From Paenibacillus_AR mesotrionivorans (GTDB lineage Bacteria > Bacillota > Bacilli > Paenibacillales > NBRC-103111): a DNA stretch of 64,000 bases. Positions 15,101 through 22,316 of this stretch are shown piece by piece; position 1 is the stretch's first letter; each line of letters starts with the position of its first letter. The notes under the pieces are model-generated. The model saw nothing but the letters and a program-made list of their open reading frames with translations, did not search any database and had not been told where the DNA came from. The DNA lies in the NCBI RefSeq assembly GCF_046098205.1, contig NZ_JBJURJ010000007.1, positions 285,982 through 349,981 on the forward strand, read 5' to 3'. The translations under genes were made by a program, and so were the position numbers.

Positions 15101-17828
15101 CCACCTCGGACTGGCTTACCCATTCCAGCAGCCTGCGTTTGGACACGCTGATCCGGTAAAGGGTCCGCCCCACGGCATCCAGCAGCATGATGCTTTGGAA
15201 CGGCAGCGTCACCAGCGCCAAGGCGCACTGGGCCAGAGTAAGGAGCAGCCCCTTGGGCCGGTAAACCAAGGTATGCGGTGTCAGCAGCTGGCGGACAAAA
15301 GGCGCACACAGCGTCAGCAGCACCAGCCCGTACCAGCGCCATGGGGAGCCCGGCAGCACCGGTACAGCCAGAATGGTGATAGCCAGCAGCACAGGCGCCA
15401 GCAGGCTGCGCCGCAAATTGTCCACGATCTGCCAGCGGGTCAGGGGCGTCAGGTCGGCGGCAATCCGCTCCCCGTCTGCATTCCGGGTATGGCGCTTCAG
15501 CCAGGGCAGCAGCTGCCAATCTCCACGCGTCCAGCGGTGCTGCCGTTTTTGATGGGACAGGAAGGTGGACGGGCAGTCGTCGATCAGCTCAATGTCCGAA
15601 AGAAAACCCGCCCGCAGAAAGCCGCCCTCCAGAAGGTCATGGCTCAGCACGCTGTTTTCCGGGAAAAGATGACTCAGAACCGTATGAAAGGCGTCCACGT
15701 CGAAAATTCCCTTGCCTGTAAAAATCCCCTGGCCCATAGCATCCTGATACGGATCTGACACGGCAAAAGCGTACGGATCCAGTCCCGGCTCAGACGACCA
15801 GATAGAGGCCAGCCGGGACTTCCGGGCGCTTTCGTAGGTCATGCCGATTCTCGGCTGGAGCACGCCGTGCCCCTCGACCACCCGGGTTCCGCCGGCATTC
15901 AGCCGGGGGCGGTTGTAGGGCAGATGCATGGCTCCGATCATCCGGCGTCCGGATTCAAGAGGCAGGCGGGTGTCCGCATCCAGTGTAATGACATAACGGA
16001 TGCGGGAGAGCACAGAGCTGTCTCCCGCCACAGTACCAAAGCTGGTGTGGGCATCCCCTTTCAGCAGGCGGACGAATTCCACCAGCTTGCCGCGTTTGCG
16101 CTCCCAGCCCATCCAGACCTGCTCCGCATCATTCCATTGGCGGCTGCGGTGGAACAGGTGGAAGGTGGCTTCGGGATAACGGCTGTTCAGCTTTTCGATT
16201 TCACCGGTGGCCTGCTTCAGCACCTTTTCGTCCTGGGGCAGCCGCTCCTTGTCCGCATCGCGGAAGTCGCTCAATATGGCGAAGTGGATATTCGGATCCC
16301 GGTTAGCCAGATAATGAAGCTCCATCCGTTCGGCGGTGGCGGCGGCATCCTCGGGGGTGGACCAGATCACAGGAATCACCACCATGGTGGCAGCGTCCTC
16401 GGGTACCCCTTCGGAGAAATCGTAGCGCAAGAGCCGGTTGGGGGTTTTGACCCGCTCGATCAGCCAATGCAGGGCGGTAATGGCATATTCGCTGGCAGGC
16501 AGTGCTGCCAGCAGCACAACGGCGGTCCAGCCGCCAAGGGACAGATTCCCGGCGCTCACGCCGATCCAGAGGGACGCCAAGACCAGCGCCGCCGCAAAAG
16601 CCAGCACCAACAGCTGCATATACAGCATGGCAGCCCGGGTTTTGATCCCGGCTTCCGGCAGGGCCCCGGTTTTGCCGCATTGGCGGAGTGCCTTTTGCAG
16701 GGCTTTCAGCCCCCGCCCCTCTAAGAGATAATAGGCAGCGCAGCAGTCCCGGGAGAGCAAGCTGTTCCCGGTTCCAGCATCGGCCCCGGCTGCTTGGGCT
16801 GCTGCTGCTTCATGCTCCTTGGCGCGTAATCTCCCGTCAGCCAGCTCTACCGCCTTGGCCGCCACCAGATTCTCCGGCACCCGCATCCGCTTGGCCAGGG
16901 TGGCCGTGCGGCTGCGCAGGGTGTGGCGGCTGGCACTGTCCAGCCGGGGGTAATCTCCGGCCAGCTCCCGGCGGAGGGTGTTCTCTACCATGCTGATCTG
17001 CTCGAACAAGGGACTCCATTGGGTCCGGGAGAGATTCCGCAGGCTCACGATGACATTGCCTGTACTCACCTGATATTGCGCCTGCAGCTGATAATCATAA
17101 GAAAGAATGGAGTCCAAGCTTTCCGGTCCGTTGTCCAGCTTGCATACCAGCCATTCGCCGAGATGCGCCGAATCCTCCGCATGCTCCCGCAGATGGCGGA
17201 CCAGCTGGACAATCACCGCACCCGACAGGGGCAGCTCCAGCCCGGCACCCTCCAAAGACTCCTTCAGCCGCTCCGGTGTCAGCTCTGACGGCGGAATATC
17301 CGCCAGCATCCTGTCCACCCGGGCGCATATATTGCGCCGCTCCTTCACCGGCTCCATCAGAGCGGCCAGCCGGCGGATCAGCTCTATTTTCATAAATATG
17401 GGCAGGGACCAGGCTTCGGCAATGGACAGCACGGAAACCTCCTGATACGCCTCCAGGTAAGCAACCAGCGTATCCTCCCCGTACAAGCCGTCAGTTTCCT
17501 CCAGATATGCCGCACAGATGGCGGATATCCGGCGTTCCCCGGCTTTGCCCACGGCTGGCAGGGTTTTGGCCGGTACGCCCAGGGTCTCCTCTTTTAAGCC
17601 CAGTATTTCCGCTTCAATAAATTCCGAATGGTCCAAAAGCCATTCCTCGGCTGGTTGTCCGCAGGCGCCTTGGTTCTCATGAAGCTCCCTGACAAAGGCC
17701 CTCAGCTCCCCGATGTCCCCTTCCAATTGCCTCCACAAGGCCTTCGGCGAAAGGCGGCGTTCGTGCGGGTCGTGCTCAAGTGCAAGCTTATGTGCATGGT
17801 CCCTTAGCTTATCCTCATTCCAACCCAT
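9111..17828 (-). CDS. cyclic beta-1,2-glucan synthase-like protein (GT84 / glycoamylase / GH94)
   Basis: A protein of about 2905 residues, the size of NdvB/ChvB cyclic beta-1,2-glucan synthases. The start is the ATG at 17828, with GGAGG 6 bases upstream. After a helical N-terminal region come two membrane segments (about 400-460), then a glycosyltransferase domain with LDADTRLP (Asp pair near 617-619) and QHRWTRGDWQ (near 763). Four more hydrophobic segments follow. Next are a glycoamylase-like domain (ISESGYYAYDHQMNYQYR, RSFMAHHQGMSLL) and C-terminal GH94 modules carrying GVGDWNDGLN (near 2582). In the known enzymes the GT domain elongates from UDP-glucose and the phosphorylase-like part controls chain length. 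A Gly/Ala/Thr-rich insertion sits at about 1950-2075. Whether it makes cyclic glucan in this organism is untested. Confidence 0.85.
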   Translation of the reverse strand: MGWNEDKLRDHAHKLALEHDPHERRLSPKALWRQLEGDIGELRAFVRELHENQGACGQPAEEWLLDHSEFIEAEILGLKEETLGVPAKTLPAVGKAGERRISAICAAYLEETDGLYGEDTLVAYLEAYQEVSVLSIAEAWSLPIFMKIELIRRLAALMEPVKERRNICARVDRMLADIPPSELTPERLKESLEGAGLELPLSGAVIVQLVRHLREHAEDSAHLGEWLVCKLDNGPESLDSILSYDYQLQAQYQVSTGNVIVSLRNLSRTQWSPLFEQISMVENTLRRELAGDYPRLDSASRHTLRSRTATLAKRMRVPENLVAAKAVELADGRLRAKEHEAAAAQAAGADAGTGNSLLSRDCCAAYYLLEGRGLKALQKALRQCGKTGALPEAGIKTRAAMLYMQLLVLAFAAALVLASLWIGVSAGNLSLGGWTAVVLLAALPASEYAITALHWLIERVKTPNRLLRYDFSEGVPEDAATMVVIPVIWSTPEDAAATAERMELHYLANRDPNIHFAILSDFRDADKERLPQDEKVLKQATGEIEKLNSRYPEATFHLFHRSRQWNDAEQVWMGWERKRGKLVEFVRLLKGDAHTSFGTVAGDSSVLSRIRYVITLDADTRLPLESGRRMIGAMHLPYNRPRLNAGGTRVVEGHGVLQPRIGMTYESARKSRLASIWSSEPGLDPYAFAVSDPYQDAMGQGIFTGKGIFDVDAFHTVLSHLFPENSVLSHDLLEGGFLRAGFLSDIELIDDCPSTFLSHQKRQHRWTRGDWQLLPWLKRHTRNADGERIAADLTPLTRWQIVDNLRRSLLAPVLLAITILAVPVLPGSPWRWYGLVLLTLCAPFVRQLLTPHTLVYRPKGLLLTLAQCALALVTLPFQSIMLLDAVGRTLYRISVSKRRLLEWVSQSEVERQSGKKGQPLLSGLSGGYVAIALLALGLFAGRTIPAGGGWGSGGFSGQGRRWAFFPPDGIWGSIDALQLAGLAGVILWALAPLVVRWLDREAESDQVVFSKDEEQELRKLSADIWAFYEAYVTEEDSWLPPDNVQMEGDKGVAHRTSPTNIGLYLTCVLAARDFGFIDTPGMIERLERTIGTIERMEKWEGHLYNWYDTTNLAPLNPVYVSTVDSGNLAVCLIAAREGLLEWMETDGHLGMNDLVPDRRRPRSKDEFQVAFAQELTPHIGRRSTVRNRGTRLAARMESLARSTNFRPLLDGKTNLFSLGYHVKEGKRDNVLYDLLASEARQASFVAIAMGQVPVSHWNVLGRTLTKSGSRPLLLSWSGTMFEYLMPWLFMKTYRDTLWDSTYQAVVDRQIEYARQRKVPFGISESGYYAYDHQMNYQYRAFGVPGLGFKRGLEQDLVLAPYATVMSLPFSRDRGIAALHEMEEWGARGKYGFYEAIDCTPRRMPGGSRHMVIRSFMAHHQGMSLLTLGNLLLPRTMYDRFHKSKEIQAAELLLQERIPSRPKWIRHPEMYRSTPRQEKQPADTASVREFRSPHTAVPEVCLLSNGRFMTMVTASGAGYSSWDGLSVTRWREEPVRDSWVSGIYIWDVGEDKLWSASYQPARVKPDESLIRFELDKAVFQRRDGLVETKMEIAVSPEADAEVRRITLVNHSDEKKVLEVTTFMELAMSSPIADDAHPAFSKLFVRTAYDEDSGCLVAGRRPRTVKDRSLWSAHLLASDGQSLGPVEFETDRAAFVGRGYTLAEPQNAKSRLKAKTGSVADPAFIMRRRVELGPGEKAVLYAVTAVADERQDAVEAAARLACDQQADRAFRLAWNRSRIELRSLQLDGREAAMFQRLAGLALYTPPLRKDRREAVAANVKGQSGLWSFGISGDRPIMVVQIGDKSQLPFVIKLLTGHEYARRLGLVYDLVILNLSRDGYQQDLQEALQRAAEHGVDRFGHGVSGIHVIPVHRLAEEERLLLLAAARVNLQAGGASLASQLRTLRGDSPALALVKTGGGSVEGTPAVDSRMPAALGPGMEKGRAGTTPDGLDGSRVLRSDGTEAAWTGQEEARGKQANLDGTGGVRTPIHTAHAQPGTTRFSVAPAGMAGATGLGITPGAGHAAGRSTLPPLAAADSKELLFFNGWGGFTPDGREYRLTIADGRHLPGPWTNVLANPGFGALVTELGTGYTFWRNSRECKLTPWSNDPVLDPPGEQGYLKDEESGLLWTLTPSPGKHLEPYTVVHGQGYSVFRHEREGIRHELTLFVPVKDPVKIMRLRLSNTSSRQRRLSLAYYAEWVLGVGRQQTAPHIVVRRDEAASIMTAQNTYQEHFREATAFLGIFPEGGERRETAGLGGSAGDEDESRNGGSGQSWTSDQLEFVGRNGSMEAPAGMAGNRLSNRTGVQAASCGAIRQELILLPGEEREVLILLGCTSSETEAAALARLYADGAKCDAAWAEMEQYWNTMLHQVKVTTPAREMDLLLNGWLLYQTLACRIWARSGFFQAGGAFGYRDQLQDTLALLHTAPEFARRQVLLHAAHQYEEGDVQHWWHEETERGIRTLFSDDLLWLPYVASRYTEHTGDRTLWEETAPYLVSEPLKEGEHERYEPTVLSGRTGTIYEHCLQAIEKALSRIGEHGLPLIGVGDWNDGLNLAGDKGRGESVWLAWFLGEILERFEGICGERGETERVDRYREQRESLFQAANAHAWDGQWYRRAFTDSGTWLGSIRNDECRIDAIAQSWSVLSGGAPDDRAWQAMRSFDRELVDRELALARLLTPAFDKTDPSPGYIQGYPPGIRENGAQYTHGVIWSIAAWSKLGQADKAVELFHLLNPVNHTRTDQEVRQYTGEPYVMAADVYTSEPHRGHAGWTWYTGAAGWMYQVGLEWILGIRRRGDRLWLDPCVPDAWPGFQVDYRFGSTVYTLVFSREQPAGGSRYTLLQAGPEAYLDLADDHMPHRITVLLPLKKQDPS

Positions 17829-17917
17829 ACAAAACCTCCAACAACAAGAATGGCATAAAGTCACTTCATTACCATTCCACGATATGGAGATTTTTATGAG
17901 CTTTTTTTAGAAAATAA

Positions 17918-17943
17918 AGGCTGGAGCCTATCCTGAACAGCCT
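17918..17943 (-). terminator. weak terminator after spermidine synthase-like gene
   Basis: On the minus strand AGGCTG and CAGCCT form a stem with a 14-base loop followed by TTATTTT, directly after the stop codon of the upstream gene. Confidence 0.4.
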
Positions 17944-18693
17944 CTAATCTGTCCATGAACGCGGGTCCCGGACGTAATGTTCCTCCTCCAGGACGGCTTC
18001 GCGGAAGCCTGCCATTTGGCTGATCCGGCCGCTTACCGGCCTTTGACTGGCGGCCAGAATGATATTGCATTGTCTGCCGGAGGACGGCAGCACGTACGCG
18101 GCGGTGTGCTTGAAGACGCGGGTTAACGTGGTATGGATGGCATTGATATGGCGGTCGTTGGATTCCTTGCCGGCCAGGTTCAGGATGACCGCCCCTCCCG
18201 CAGCAAGCTTGGGTTCGGCCAGCCGGAAAAACTCCAGCGAGGTCAGATGCCGCGGTGTTCCCGCCGGGTTGAAGGCATCCACCAGGATAAAATCCAAGGA
18301 AGCGGCCGGTTCGGCCAGCAAAAGACGTCTGCCGTCCCCCGCGGCCACATTATCTGCTGTATAACCGAAGTATTCCCGGCTGATCCGGATCACCTCCTCG
18401 TCCAGCTCGGCCACCCGGAAGGTGCCGGCAGGGAAGTGGCGGGGGATGGTGCCAATTCCAAGCCCGATCATGAAGGCGCGGGTGAAGTCAGGCCGGTGGT
18501 GCTTCATCAGATGGATCATCGCCTGAGGATATTCAAACAGAACCCGCTCGGGCTGGTCCAAGTCCATGGCGCCCTGTACCGCGCTTTCGGAAAATTGGAG
18601 CAGCCGGAAACGGCCGTTTTGTCCGTAGAGACGGAAGGTATCGTATACGTATAGCTCCTGTTGGGGGCTTTGGGTGTGATGGATCAGCTGCAT
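17944..18693 (-). CDS. spermidine synthase-like (SpeE-fold) protein
   Basis: A 249-residue Rossmann-fold protein of the spermidine synthase/methyltransferase class. It shows the glycine-rich loop MIGLGIGTIPRHF, the ribose-binding acidic strand VAELDEEVIRISREYF, and GDGRRLL followed by DFILVDAFNPAGTPRHL. In true aminopropyltransferases the catalytic strand reads close to DSSDP. Here it is VDAFNP, so the reaction may differ. A beta-strand N-terminal domain (QELYVYDTFRLYGQNGRFRLLQF) as in SpeE precedes the Rossmann domain. AAGGA lies 10 bases before the ATG. The gene reads towards the large glucan synthase gene. No speD or other polyamine biosynthesis gene is adjacent; the polyamine importer is 30 kb away. 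Confidence 0.75.
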   Translation of the reverse strand: MQLIHHTQSPQQELYVYDTFRLYGQNGRFRLLQFSESAVQGAMDLDQPERVLFEYPQAMIHLMKHHRPDFTRAFMIGLGIGTIPRHFPAGTFRVAELDEEVIRISREYFGYTADNVAAGDGRRLLLAEPAASLDFILVDAFNPAGTPRHLTSLEFFRLAEPKLAAGGAVILNLAGKESNDRHINAIHTTLTRVFKHTAAYVLPSSGRQCNIILAASQRPVSGRISQMAGFREAVLEEEHYVRDPRSWTD

Positions 18694-18837
18694 GTTCGGG
18701 ACATCCTTTCCTTAAAGCGGGCCGGGGCCGCTTCTCTAAAGCACCATCATACACCAGGGTCGGGATGAGGGTGAAAATAAATTTTTTCTGATTTGGCGTA
18801 TCTTTAGAAGCTGAATTTCATAAGGACATTATCCAAC

Positions 18838-18870
18838 AAAAAGCCCGGACTCCGCAGAGCCCGGGTTTTT
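18838..18870 (-). terminator. bidirectional terminator after CotD-like gene
   Basis: A stem of CCCGG/CCGGG extended by AAAAA/TTTTT surrounds an 11-12 base loop. On the minus strand it is followed by TTTTTGTTGG. It lies 11 bases after the stop codon of the coat gene. Confidence 0.65.
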
Positions 18871-18880
18871 GAGCGTTTGC

Positions 18881-19126
18881 TTATTTTTTTCCCCGGCGCT
18901 TGGCGTTCCGGACCTGGCTGACCGCGGCAACACCGCCGATGGCGGGAGGACAGAATTCGTCCCGCACAGTTACTGCGTAGCAGTGCTTCGGCACAGGCAC
19001 GCAGTGGTACCGGTTGACGATCTCGATGGGATGGATGACCTCCACCACTTGAGGCAGGTAAATATCCCGGTAGACCACCTGAGGCGGATCAACAACTTGG
19101 CTTGCCGGACATTTGGGGCAGGACAT
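18881..19126 (-). CDS. CotD-like spore coat protein
   Basis: An 81-residue protein rich in Cys, Val, Pro, His and Tyr. It begins MSCPKCPASQVVDPPQ, carries the repeated pattern PQVVYRDIYLPQVVEVIHPIE and NRYHCVPVPKHCYAV, and ends with a basic tail RNAKRRGKK. This composition and the HP/VPVP motifs match CotD-family inner spore coat proteins of Bacillales. The ATG at 19126 has AAGGGAG 8 bases upstream; a GTG nine bases earlier overlaps that ribosome binding site and is less likely. It stands alone between terminator and RMD1 genes. Expression by a mother-cell sigma factor is expected, but I did not identify a sigma-E or sigma-K promoter. Confidence 0.6.
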   Translation of the reverse strand: MSCPKCPASQVVDPPQVVYRDIYLPQVVEVIHPIEIVNRYHCVPVPKHCYAVTVRDEFCPPAIGGVAAVSQVRNAKRRGKK

Positions 19127-19250
19127 AGCATTCACTCCCTTATCGGATATTGGATTACACTACCGATATATGCCGGGAGGGCAAACGGTGCTTGTTCATT
19201 TACCTATTTTGCCGGGATCTGGTCCGGATAGGTCCGTCACAGTCCGCTGC

Positions 19251-20075
19251 CTAAAAGGTGAAAAACAGCCGCAAAATGCTGGCCAGCGGAAACAGCGCCA
19301 GGAGGAATACTTCGAACCAGTAAAGGCGATTTTCGCTTTTGCGGTAGCTTAGGGAATTATACGCCCGCATGGTGGCGCGCAGGCTGCCGGTTTTGCTTTG
19401 CAGTGCTAGGAAACGGTCATTCAGCTCATAATGCTCCGCCAGCAGATCGTAAAGTCCCCGGGCCTCCAGGCTGGTTTCGGCGGCAGACCGGTCAAAAATA
19501 TGAACCGCCCGGATGCTTTCCAATTCAAATTTGAGAAACTTGGAGATCATCACCGTCAGCCCTTTTTTGTTCATCCGCAACCGGCCGCGCCACAGATAAT
19601 CGATATACGCGCCGGACTCGTCCACATTTTGCCCTACATCCGCTTCAATTTTAGCCAATGCGGAGGACTTGGCCAGAATCAAAGCAATAACCTGGGCAGT
19701 GGTTTCCTCCCACAGAAAGCTGCGGGGATCCTCCGCGACCGGCATAATCCGTCCCGTTTCGTCCAGGCTGATAATAAGGCTTTCGGAAAACTGGGCGGCC
19801 ATTCCATAGTCCACCTCATCCACCAGCCCGGCCATAAAGGATAAGAAGGTCTGGATATCCTCTTCCTCCATTTGGACAAACACGATGCAGCCGAAGCTGA
19901 ACACAAACACCATCCGGCCGGGGCAGGGCTTCTTCAGCACAGCCTCCAGATGGAAGGGCTGCAGGGTGATATAGTCCCGCCAGGCGCTGGGCCAGGCGCC
20001 TCCGAAGAAGGCCGCCAGCCGGTCGAGAGGAATGGTCTGGCATATTTTCTGACTCCGCACATAGATCCGTTTCAT
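19251..20075 (-). CDS. RMD1/YagE family (DUF155) protein, second of a tandem pair
   Basis: A 274-residue protein of the RMD1 (DUF155) family, known from yeast Rmd1/Rmd8 and mitochondrial RMND1. Typical features are the strand GRMVFVFSFGCIVFVQM, the acidic helix EEEDIQTFLSFM, the central LAKSSALAKIE and a C-terminal hydrophobic anchor (WFEVFLLALFPLASILRLFFTF). The ATG at 20075 is preceded by AGGTGGG that overlaps the stop codon of the upstream paralogue, so the two genes are translationally coupled. The pair probably acts as a hetero-oligomer at the membrane. The biochemical role of bacterial members is unknown to me. Confidence 0.75.
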   Translation of the reverse strand: MKRIYVRSQKICQTIPLDRLAAFFGGAWPSAWRDYITLQPFHLEAVLKKPCPGRMVFVFSFGCIVFVQMEEEDIQTFLSFMAGLVDEVDYGMAAQFSESLIISLDETGRIMPVAEDPRSFLWEETTAQVIALILAKSSALAKIEADVGQNVDESGAYIDYLWRGRLRMNKKGLTVMISKFLKFELESIRAVHIFDRSAAETSLEARGLYDLLAEHYELNDRFLALQSKTGSLRATMRAYNSLSYRKSENRLYWFEVFLLALFPLASILRLFFTF

Positions 20076-20084
20076 CGGTCCCAC

Positions 20085-20918
20085 CTACTTCACAATTTCC
20101 ACGCACATGAGGATGACCTCCGCTACAATCAACAGCACAATCACCCACTCGACGAACATCCCCCGGATGGAATGGCTGATGGCCGAGAAACCCTCCATCA
20201 TGTTGGAGAGGATTTCCGTTTTGTTTTTCAGGATGGAATAACGGTCATTCAGCTCGAAGAATTCGGACATCCGGTCATAGAACTCCGCCGCCCCGCTGTT
20301 GGTCCAGGTGATATCCGGCTTGTCCAGAATCATGATGTAGGCAATGGTATTGTACTCATGCCGGACGATCCGCGCCGTGGTCCGGGCCAGCTCCTTGTCG
20401 CTGACCCGCAGCTTCCCCTTTTCCAGCCGGTCGATCATGACCTCCAGCCGGTCCAAAATGCGGCCCAGCTCCTCCTCGGTTTTTTCCAGGGCCACGGATT
20501 TGGCAATCACCGTAGAGATGAGCTCGGGATAAAACATGGCGTATTCCGGAACCATCACGAACTCATCCGTGAGCACCAAGGAATCCGTGCCTCCGATATG
20601 GAGGCTGTAATCATCCGAATACCGTTCGGGGGCGACCGTATTCACATCCGCCTCGAAGCGCTGCACGTAACGGAGGAAAACCGAAATGTCCTCTTGATTC
20701 TTATGGTTAATGAATACAATGCTGCCGAAGGAAAAAACCATAACCTGCCTGTCGGAGCCGCTTTCCGTTCCGAGAATGCGCCCCAGGATTTCCCCCTTTA
20801 AGATCAAGGGCTCCTCCCAGGTGTATTTTTTAGGAATGCCGCAGTCATTGGCAATTTTGTTCAGATCGATTTCATTGGTTACCGCAAAAGCCTTGAAGCT
20901 CATGGCAGTGTGGGACAT
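20085..20918 (-). CDS. RMD1/YagE family (DUF155) protein, first of a tandem pair
   Basis: A 277-residue paralogue of the next gene. The same blocks are visible: RQVMVFSFGSIVFINHKNQEDISVF (shown in part), the central IAKSVALEKTEEELGRILD and a C-terminal membrane helix (FVEWVIVLLIVAEVILMCVEIVK). GGGAGAG lies 9 bases before the ATG. Its stop codon is immediately followed by the ribosome binding site of the second gene. The two proteins share the same domain order and length but have diverged strongly, which suggests an old duplication with separate roles in one complex. Confidence 0.78.
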   Translation of the reverse strand: MSHTAMSFKAFAVTNEIDLNKIANDCGIPKKYTWEEPLILKGEILGRILGTESGSDRQVMVFSFGSIVFINHKNQEDISVFLRYVQRFEADVNTVAPERYSDDYSLHIGGTDSLVLTDEFVMVPEYAMFYPELISTVIAKSVALEKTEEELGRILDRLEVMIDRLEKGKLRVSDKELARTTARIVRHEYNTIAYIMILDKPDITWTNSGAAEFYDRMSEFFELNDRYSILKNKTEILSNMMEGFSAISHSIRGMFVEWVIVLLIVAEVILMCVEIVK

Positions 20919-20954
20919 TTCCGTTCACTCTCCCTTATAAGGGAATCATATGAC

Positions 20955-20998
20955 AAGCCCCTGCCCGCTATGCCGGCAGCCCCTCAGACAGGGGCTTT
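20955..20998 (+). terminator. hairpin in divergent region, terminator-like on plus strand
   Basis: AAGCCCCTG (20955-20963) pairs with CAGGGGCTT (20989-20997), followed by TTTC on the plus strand. No plus-strand gene lies directly upstream, so it may instead sit in the leader of the minus-strand RMD1 operon. Confidence 0.35.
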
Positions 20999-21053
20999 TC
21001 CAATAGTATACTCTTCAATGCTAAAAGCTGTCGCGCCAATTGTCTTATTATTT

Positions 21054-21075
21054 ATTTAGGAAACGTTTCCTAAAT
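21054..21075. promoter_or_regulatory. LacI-type operator O1
   Basis: A perfect 22-base palindrome with core TAGGAAACGTTTCCTA and central CG, the typical LacI-family form. It lies just upstream of the -35 box at 21081. It is one of two matching operators with centres 65 bases apart. Confidence 0.85.
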
Positions 21076-21080
21076 TATTC

Positions 21081-21108
21081 TTGACGTTATTTGGGGAAAA
21101 GATATAAT
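21081..21108 (+). promoter_or_regulatory. promoter of the amidohydrolase-LacI operon
   Basis: TTGACG (21081-21086) and a perfect TATAAT (21103-21108) are separated by 16 bases. The promoter lies between the two palindromic operators. Confidence 0.8.
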
Positions 21109-21121
21109 GATATTGAGAATG

Positions 21122-21137
21122 TAGGAAACGTTTCCTA
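21122..21137. promoter_or_regulatory. LacI-type operator O2
   Basis: TAGGAAACGTTTCCTA, identical to the core of the upstream operator, lies 13 bases after the -10 box, about at the transcription start region. Binding here would block initiation or early elongation. Confidence 0.85.
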
Positions 21138-21164
21138 TTCTAAAGAGAGAGATGGGATGAGAAT

Positions 21165-22289
21165 ATGCTTCATTCTGCAAAAGGCCGGGTTCTGACCGTA
21201 TTAGCTCTGCTGCTTATCCTGACAGGCATTGGATTATGGCTGGCTGAGAAAACCCGGGGACGGAATTTGCCCGCGGACAATGGAATTTCCGCTTCAATAC
21301 ACCCCACAACAGGGAACGGAGCTGCAGCAGTGAGTCCTTCAACCGGGAAGAAGTCGTTAAGCCAATTGGTAGAGGAATACGGAAGTCTCGGACTTACAGA
21401 TGTGCATAATCATGGTGCCAGCGGATCGTACGAAGCCATGCTTGGCGTCTGGCCGCGTCTGAAGGTGAGCCGGGTTGTCCTGTTTGGAGATGTGTCGGAG
21501 CCCAGTGCCGTACGGACGGATGCCGTTGCTTGGGAGGCCTATCAGGCACATCCGGAGCAGATTATTCCGTTCTTCTCCGGCTTCGATCTGCACAGCCCAG
21601 ATAGCTTGAATACGGTAAGGGATAACTTGGAAAAGGGTTACATGGGGCTGGGTGAAATTGCGGCCGCTTCCACTTATTCGCCTGTGGTATCCAAGGTGCT
21701 CTGGAAGGCTGACCATCCCATGGACGGTTACCTGCCGCAAATTTATGCTTTATGCGCGGAGTACCGGGCGCCCATTCTTCTGCATATTGATCCCACCAGC
21801 GGACGCCCGGTAGAGAAGCTGGAGGAGGCGCTGCGGCTATACCCGGACACAGCTTTTATTTTTGGACACATCAATGCGTATAACTCCCCCGAAGCCATTG
21901 AGAGCCTGATGGAGAAGCATACCAATCTTTATGCCGATTTTTTCGCGGGCTTTACAGCCTTCAATCCCGAAAGCAGCAATAAGCTTGAAGACTTCCTGCC
22001 GCTTATCCGCAAATTTCCGGACAGGGTGCTCCTGAGCACAGATTCAGGGTACGGGCTGCCATATGGAGAGACGACGGCTATCGAGGCTATGTACCGTGTG
22101 CTTGATCTGCTGAAGGATGAGCCCCAATTGGTACAAAAGCTCGCCCATGATAATTTCGATGCACTGATCCGTCAGGTACCCGCCACGAAGAAACAGCTGA
22201 AGGATCTTGAGACGAAAGGGATCCGGCCGGCCGCAGACAAGGCGTTAACAAAACTTGAAGCCGGTAAGCTATTGGCGGATAATAAGTGA
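21165..22289 (+). CDS. membrane-anchored amidohydrolase family protein
   Basis: A 374-residue protein with an N-terminal transmembrane or uncleaved signal segment (VLTVLALLLILTGIGLWLA, about residues 9-27) and a Ser/Thr/Ala-rich linker. An amidohydrolase TIM barrel starts near residue 74. Metal-binding motifs are visible: DVHNH at 79-83, LLHID near 207, FGHIN near 233 and STDSGYG near 290. The catalytic domain should lie outside the membrane. Paired with a LacI regulator downstream, it may act on a carbohydrate-linked or cyclic-amide substrate, but this is only inferred. No strong ribosome binding site is seen at the exact expected spacing; GAGAGAGATGGGATGAG precedes the ATG. Confidence 0.75.
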   Translation: MLHSAKGRVLTVLALLLILTGIGLWLAEKTRGRNLPADNGISASIHPTTGNGAAAVSPSTGKKSLSQLVEEYGSLGLTDVHNHGASGSYEAMLGVWPRLKVSRVVLFGDVSEPSAVRTDAVAWEAYQAHPEQIIPFFSGFDLHSPDSLNTVRDNLEKGYMGLGEIAAASTYSPVVSKVLWKADHPMDGYLPQIYALCAEYRAPILLHIDPTSGRPVEKLEEALRLYPDTAFIFGHINAYNSPEAIESLMEKHTNLYADFFAGFTAFNPESSNKLEDFLPLIRKFPDRVLLSTDSGYGLPYGETTAIEAMYRVLDLLKDEPQLVQKLAHDNFDALIRQVPATKKQLKDLETKGIRPAADKALTKLEAGKLLADNK

Positions 22290-22316
22290 ATACTGTTTAT
22301 GGAAGGGAGATATTTC

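Noticed and set aside
17829..17864. Twelve-residue N-terminal extension of the glucan synthase
   Set aside because: It contains the GGAGG site that serves the ATG at 17828.
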